From positions 1,240,001 to 1,304,000 of the forward strand of contig CAVRNQ010000007.1 in the NCBI GenBank assembly GCA_963722555.1: DNA of 64,000 nt. Reading direction: 5' to 3'. The position numbers were made by a program, and so were the translations under genes. This DNA is from Bog-366 sp963722555. Its GTDB lineage: Bacteria; Acidobacteriota; Terriglobia; UBA7540. The notes under the pieces are model-generated. The model was given only the letters and a program-made list of their open reading frames with translations. It was not told where the DNA came from and did no database searches. Shown in pieces: positions 60,038 to 64,000 of the stretch (position 1 is its first letter; every line of letters starts with the position of its first letter).

Positions 60038-61309
60038 TTAGGCAAACATCGCCTTTACGCGTTCCAGACCGGCCGCCAGGGCATTAATCTCCTGCTTGGT
60101 GTTGTAAAAAGCCAGGGAGGCACGCACCGTGGCGGGCACGCCGAAACGCGCCATGACGGGCTGCGCGCAGTGGTGACCGGTGCGCACGGCAATGCCCTCC
60201 TGGTCAAGTATGGTGCCGACATCGTGCGGGTGAATGCCCTCCACCACGAAGGAGAGAACCCCGGTCCTCTCTCGGGCCGTGCCGATCAGGCGCACGCCGG
60301 GAATCTGGCCAATGGCCTCGAGGGCGTAGGCGAGCAGCGCGTGCTCGTAGGAGGAGATATTCTCCATCCCTACCTTAGTGAGGTAGTCAAGGGCGGCGCC
60401 CCATCCAATCGCTGCGGCGATGTTGGGCGTTCCCGCCTCGAATTTGTTCGGAATGTGATTGTAGATGGTCTTCTCGAAGGTCACGGAGAGAATCATGTCG
60501 CCGCCCCCCTGGTAGGGAGGCATGGATTCAAGCAGGCTGGCCTTGCCGTAGAGCGCGCCAATGCCCGTCGGCCCAAAGAGCTTGTGCCCCGAAAGCACGT
60601 AGAAATCACAGCCCAGGGCCTGCACGTCGACCTTCATGTGCGGGGCAGCCTGCGCACCATCAATGAGCACCGGAATGTTCCGCGCATGCGCCATTTCCAC
60701 AATTTGCCGGACGGGATTGATGGTGCCGAGCGCGTTGGAAACGTGGGCGACGCTCACCAGGCGCGTGCGGTCGCTCAAGAGTTCTTGAAGTTCTTCCAGA
60801 ATCAACTCGCCGCGGTCGTTGATGGGCGCCACGCGCAGGTGCGCCCCTTTCTCCTCGCAGAGAATTTGCCAGGGCACTATGTTCGCGTGATGCTCCATAG
60901 CTGTGATCAGGATTTCATCGCCGGCCCCCACGTGCTGCCGCCCGTAAGTCTGCGCCACAAGGTTGATGCCTTCTGTCGATCCGCGCACATAGACGATTTC
61001 GCGCGGGTCGCCGGCGTTCAAGAACCGCTGGAGCTTGCTGCGCGCGTCCTCGTGGGCCTGGGTGGCGCGCTCGCTGAGCTGGTATACACCGCGATGGATG
61101 TTCGCGCAATCCTGGGTGTAGAAGTGCACGAGAGCATCGATGACCACCTGCGGCTTTTGGCTGGTGGCGGCGTTGTCGAGATAGACGAGCGGTTTCCCGT
61201 AGACCTTCTGCTTGAGAATGGGAAAGTGCTCGCGGATTTTCCGCACGTCGAAACCCGGGGCCGGCGCTTCGCGCGGGAGGGCCTGGTCTAGATTTCGTGT
61301 TGTCGCCAT
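60038..61309 (-). CDS. sufS: Cysteine desulphurase SufS
   Basis: 423 residues from ATG 61309, with GGAG six bases upstream. The PLP lysine is in VLSGHKLFGPTG and the active cysteine in RTGHHCAQPVM, both as in group II (SufS/CsdA) desulphurases. YLDNAATSQKP, HHANIVPW and VLIDGAQAAPH are all standard. Supplies sulphur to SufU. The frame extends into the upstream heptamer array but without a start site. Length and motifs are normal. Confidence 0.95.
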   Translation of the reverse strand: MATTRNLDQALPREAPAPGFDVRKIREHFPILKQKVYGKPLVYLDNAATSQKPQVVIDALVHFYTQDCANIHRGVYQLSERATQAHEDARSKLQRFLNAGDPREIVYVRGSTEGINLVAQTYGRQHVGAGDEILITAMEHHANIVPWQILCEEKGAHLRVAPINDRGELILEELQELLSDRTRLVSVAHVSNALGTINPVRQIVEMAHARNIPVLIDGAQAAPHMKVDVQALGCDFYVLSGHKLFGPTGIGALYGKASLLESMPPYQGGGDMILSVTFEKTIYNHIPNKFEAGTPNIAAAIGWGAALDYLTKVGMENISSYEHALLAYALEAIGQIPGVRLIGTARERTGVLSFVVEGIHPHDVGTILDQEGIAVRTGHHCAQPVMARFGVPATVRASLAFYNTKQEINALAAGLERVKAMFA

Positions 61310-61332
61310 CAAGTCTCCTACTATTGTCGATG

Positions 61333-61447
61333 GACGATTGGTGATTGACGATTGGTGATTGACGATCGCCGATTTCCAATCGCCATTTTCCTCCATCGTC
61401 CATCGTCAATCTTTTCAATCGTCAATCGCCAATCATCAATCGCCAAT
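61333..61447. repeat. Heptamer-array hairpin between sufD and sufS
   Basis: Left arm 61333-61385 with GACGATT GGTGATT type units. Right arm 61391-61447 with CAATCGT CAATCGC units. The right arm overlaps the last codons of sufD and supplies its TGA stop. Confidence 0.92.
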
Positions 61448-62767
61448 CTTCTTGGCCAGCCGCGCATACAGCCGCTCCGCGAGCCGCTCGCGCAGGAGCT
61501 GAAATTTAATGCGCTCCATCACTTCGTTGGCGAAGGCGTAGGTGAGCAGGCGCTTCGCCTCGTCCTCGGCAATGCCGCGGGAGCGGAGATAAAAAACCGC
61601 CTCGGGATCGATCTGGCCGACCGTGGCGCCGTGCGTGCACTTGACATCGTCGGCGAAGATTTCGAGCTGCGGCTTGGTGTTGATGATGGCGTCCTCGGAG
61701 AGCAGCAGGTTCTTGTTGCTCTGCTTGGAATCGGTCTTCTGCGCGTTGGGGCGGACAATGATCTTGCCGTTGAACACACCCTGCGCTTTGCCCTCCAGCA
61801 CGCCCTTGTAAACCTCGCGGCTGGAACAGTGCGGCTGGGCGTGGTCGATGATGGTGTGGTTGTCCACGTGCTGCCGCCCGGTGATGACGTAAAGACCATG
61901 CATCAGCGACTCGGCGCCTTCGCCCGCCAGGACGGTTTGGACTTCTTCGCGCGTCAGTAGGCCGCCCAGTTGGATGGAATGGGTCGCCACGCTCGAGGAG
62001 CGTTCCTGCTGCACTTGCACACGCGCGTAATGAAATGCGGCGTCGCTTTCCTGTTGGAGCTTGCAGTAGTCCACCAGTGCGCCCTCGCCGGCGATGATTT
62101 CCGTGACGGCGTTCGTGAACGTGGTGTCTGCCGCAAGGCTGAAGAAGGTTTCGATGATCGCCGCCTGCGCGGTGTCACCCACGAGAATCAGGCTACGGGG
62201 ATGCGCCAAGGTGGGCCGGCCGCCCCCGTGGGAAATCTGCAGGATGTGCAGGGGCTTTTGCAATACCGCCCCCTTGGGCACTTCGATGAATACGCCGTCT
62301 TCAAAAAACGCCGTATTGAGCGCCACAAAAGCGTGCGTCCGCGCGTCCGCATAGCGCGCCAGATGACGTTCCAGAAGGGGCCCATGGTTTTTGAAGGCCG
62401 AAGCCAGGCTGCCCGCCTTGAGCCCCTGGGGGACTTCGCGCAGTTTCGAGAGTTCCGGCACGTAGCGGCCATTGTAGAACGTCAGGCGGCTGCACCCGAG
62501 GTCGGCTAGCGGCAGGCGCTCGATCTGGCGCCGGATTTCCTCGCTCACCTTCACGTGGGCGGGGACGAAGGGCACGGACACCAGGGGCGCGACGTTCGTG
62601 TACTTCCACTCTTCGTCGTGCGTCGAAGGGAACCCTAACTCCGCAAAGTTTTCGATGGCCGTGCGGCGCACCTTGCGAAGCCAGGTGGGAGCATTCTCAT
62701 TAAGGGTATTCTCGATATGCGTAAAGCTTGCGAGGTAAAGCCCTTCTTGTTCCTTAAGCGTATTCAT
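61436..62767 (-). CDS. sufD: SufD, Fe-S assembly scaffold subunit
   Basis: 443 residues. SufB/SufD-type beta-helix core with LTFYNGRYVPELS and AVLQKPLHILQIS, then the C-terminal block SSREVYKGVLEGKAQGVFNG, and ADDVKCTHGATVGQID...LRSRGI as in SufD. Forms the SufBCD complex with SufC. The start is an ATG at 62767 preceded by a TTG (one codon earlier). The final KKIGD and stop are formed from the heptamer array, as for the GDPD gene. Confidence 0.94.
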   Translation of the reverse strand: MNTLKEQEGLYLASFTHIENTLNENAPTWLRKVRRTAIENFAELGFPSTHDEEWKYTNVAPLVSVPFVPAHVKVSEEIRRQIERLPLADLGCSRLTFYNGRYVPELSKLREVPQGLKAGSLASAFKNHGPLLERHLARYADARTHAFVALNTAFFEDGVFIEVPKGAVLQKPLHILQISHGGGRPTLAHPRSLILVGDTAQAAIIETFFSLAADTTFTNAVTEIIAGEGALVDYCKLQQESDAAFHYARVQVQQERSSSVATHSIQLGGLLTREEVQTVLAGEGAESLMHGLYVITGRQHVDNHTIIDHAQPHCSSREVYKGVLEGKAQGVFNGKIIVRPNAQKTDSKQSNKNLLLSEDAIINTKPQLEIFADDVKCTHGATVGQIDPEAVFYLRSRGIAEDEAKRLLTYAFANEVMERIKFQLLRERLAERLYARLAKKIGD

Positions 62768-62828
62768 CAAATCCCAGATCCCTTTCCAATGTCGAAGCCC
62801 TGCCCGTCTCCGTTGGGCACGAACAAGT

Positions 62829-63120
62829 CAAAAGGCAAAGTGCAAAAGGCAAAACGCAAAAGTGAAAATCCAAACCGGAACTGTCGTCGGTCCGCTGTAG
62901 TGCTGGAACGCATCTTCGTTTGCGGCGCGCGGGAATTTCCCCGTCTTGAAATTATTTCTCTGTGTCCTCTGTGGTTTGAAAACCCTTAACACAGAGGGCA
63001 CTGAGACGCTCCGTGTCCTCTGTGTGAAATCTTGAGACGCACGGAGTGCACAGAGAACGGCGCTATGGTCGCGCGTCGCGGTGCTGTAACACGGCTTTGA
63101 CTTTTGCACTTTGCCTTGTT
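62829..63120. repeat. Heptamer array and GTGTCCTCTGTG repeats between sufC and sufD
   Basis: Left arm 62829-62870 with GGCAAAG TGCAAAA units; right arm 63095-63120 with the inverse. Between them, GTGTCCTCTGTGG-type blocks (62970-63040) form inverted pairs, and the same motif appears at 63973-63987. No gene. Confidence 0.75.
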
Positions 63121-63126
63121 CTTCCA

Positions 63127-63894
63127 TCATTGCGTGGCCACACCGGACTCCACCGCCTCATCCAGCCAACCGTAGCCCTTGTCTTCGAGCTCCAGGGCCA
63201 GTTCCTTGCCTCCCGACTTGACGATACGCCCGCCGGAGAGCACGTGGACGAAGTCCGGCACGATGTAGTTGAGCAGGCGCTGGTAGTGCGTCACCACGAT
63301 GACAGCGCGCTCCGGTGAACGCAAGGCATTGACGCCGTTGGCCACAATCTTGAGAGCGTCGATATCGAGGCCGGAGTCGGTCTCGTCCAGGACGGCGAGC
63401 TTGGGTTCGAGCACCGCCATCTGGAAAATCTCGTTGCGCTTCTTTTCGCCTCCCGAGAAACCTTCGTTGACGGAGCGCGACATCAAGCTCTCGTCCATCT
63501 CCAGCAGCTTCATCTTGCCGCGCACCAGCGTGAGGAAATCCATGGCATCAAGTTCCTCAATCCCGCGGTGCTTGCGGGTGGCGTTGAGCGCGGCCCGCAG
63601 AAAATAGGTGTTCGAGACGCCGGGGATTTCCACCGGGTACTGGAAGGCCAGGAAGATGCCCTCGCGCGCACGGTCCTCGGGCGACATGGCGAGCAGGTCC
63701 TGGCCCTCGAAGGTCACTTCGCCGCCCGTAACCGCGTAGAGTTCGCGGCCCGAGAGCACCTGGGCGAGCGTGGACTTGCCGGAACCGTTCGGTCCCATGA
63801 TGGCGTGCACTTCACCGGCGTTCACTTGCAGATCAATCCCGTGCAGGATTTCCTTGTCTCCAACTTTGGCGTGCAGGTTCTTGATCGTTAGCAT
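63127..63894 (-). CDS. sufC: SufC, Fe-S assembly ABC ATPase
   Basis: 255 residues. Walker A GPNGSGKSTL, signature GFSGGEKKRNEI, Walker B AVLDETDSGLDIDAL and H-loop VTHYQRLL are all present, with the SufC-specific LDETDSGLD. Supplies ATP-driven conformational change to SufBD. Upstream of sufD on the minus strand. sufB and a possible sufR-type regulator would be expected beyond the right edge. Confidence 0.96.
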   Translation of the reverse strand: MLTIKNLHAKVGDKEILHGIDLQVNAGEVHAIMGPNGSGKSTLAQVLSGRELYAVTGGEVTFEGQDLLAMSPEDRAREGIFLAFQYPVEIPGVSNTYFLRAALNATRKHRGIEELDAMDFLTLVRGKMKLLEMDESLMSRSVNEGFSGGEKKRNEIFQMAVLEPKLAVLDETDSGLDIDALKIVANGVNALRSPERAVIVVTHYQRLLNYIVPDFVHVLSGGRIVKSGGKELALELEDKGYGWLDEAVESGVATQ

Positions 63895-63908
63895 TCATTG
63901 CTCCATTG

Positions 63909-63935
63909 TCGATAATCGAAACTCGAAACTCGCGC
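63909..63935. repeat. Heptamer array at the right edge
   Basis: CGATAAT CGAAACT CGAAACT units upstream of sufC. Only one arm is visible, as the window ends 65 bases later. Confidence 0.6.
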
Positions 63936-64000
63936 TATCCGCGAAGGATTCTCCACGTGTCAGCAGCCTCCGTGTCCTCCGTGGCCAGAAAAGACTTAAC

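Noticed and set aside
60170..61291. 373-codon plus-strand frame within sufS
   Set aside because: Fully antisense to an intact SufS.

Overview
The window looks like a GC-rich chromosome segment from an Acidobacteriota-type, diderm, soil-style bacterium. This is inferred from gene content and style, not from a marker gene. Outer-membrane LPS assembly (LptD), a ResB/CcsA cytochrome c maturation pair, several sigma-54-style regulators, secreted Ig-like and Tyr/Trp-rich proteins, and very abundant intergenic hairpin repeats all fit. No rRNA, tRNA, CRISPR array, prophage or transposase was seen.

Layout. 1-6.3 kb: zinc-ribbon RDD membrane protein (cut by the left edge) divergent from lptD, then hemB and a PBP4-type carboxypeptidase. 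6.4-10 kb: LOG-family protein, a DUF433/DUF5615 toxin-antitoxin pair, mutS2. 10-11.6 kb: a regulatory patch with a stand-alone receiver protein, a small Fis-type DNA-binding protein and candidate sigma-54 promoters, ahead of resB-ccsA (11.6-14.5 kb). 14.5-20.4 kb: PilZ and DinB-type proteins, a large Ig-repeat lipoprotein and repeats. 20.6-23.3 kb: a histidine kinase/sigma-54 response regulator pair. 23.4-29.3 kb, minus strand: apt, acylphosphatase, GDPD, ispF-ispD, PIN/TRAM ATPase-like protein, der. 29.6-34.6 kb: dinG helicase and queuosine genes queD, queE and queC, with a four-helix-bundle gene between queE and queC. 35-42.5 kb: secreted and TPR proteins, dodecin, an ABC-2 exporter. 42.7-46.3 kb, minus: heptosyltransferase-like GT9, Trm112-like protein, GH57 glucanotransferase. 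46.9-54.4 kb: M20 and M1 peptidases, a broken PEGA gene, a peptidase-MA-like TPR protein. 54.5-58.6 kb: HIT, RlpA/SPOR lipoprotein, zinc-ribbon rhomboid, YgfZ-like protein. 59.1-63.9 kb, minus: the Suf iron-sulphur operon (sufC-sufD-sufS-sufU-sufT), whose 5' end lies beyond the right edge.

The most unusual content is between the genes. (1) About ten intergenic loci consist of imperfect tandem heptamers, usually as two complementary arms. Each locus has its own heptamer but the same architecture, and one pair of arms brackets the four-helix-bundle gene inside the queuosine cluster. (2) A 255-bp element with perfect 25-bp terminal inverted repeats and an 8-bp direct duplication carries a 75-codon ORF. 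It sits inside the loop of another repeat, whose uninterrupted copies are seen elsewhere in the window. (3) Long hairpin repeats (GTCATTCTGAGCGAAG type, often with outer arms ending in a TTTTTCCGCAGCC-like block) occur in most longer gaps. (4) A roughly 140-bp repeat is present at 15.3 kb and, inverted, at 56.2 kb.
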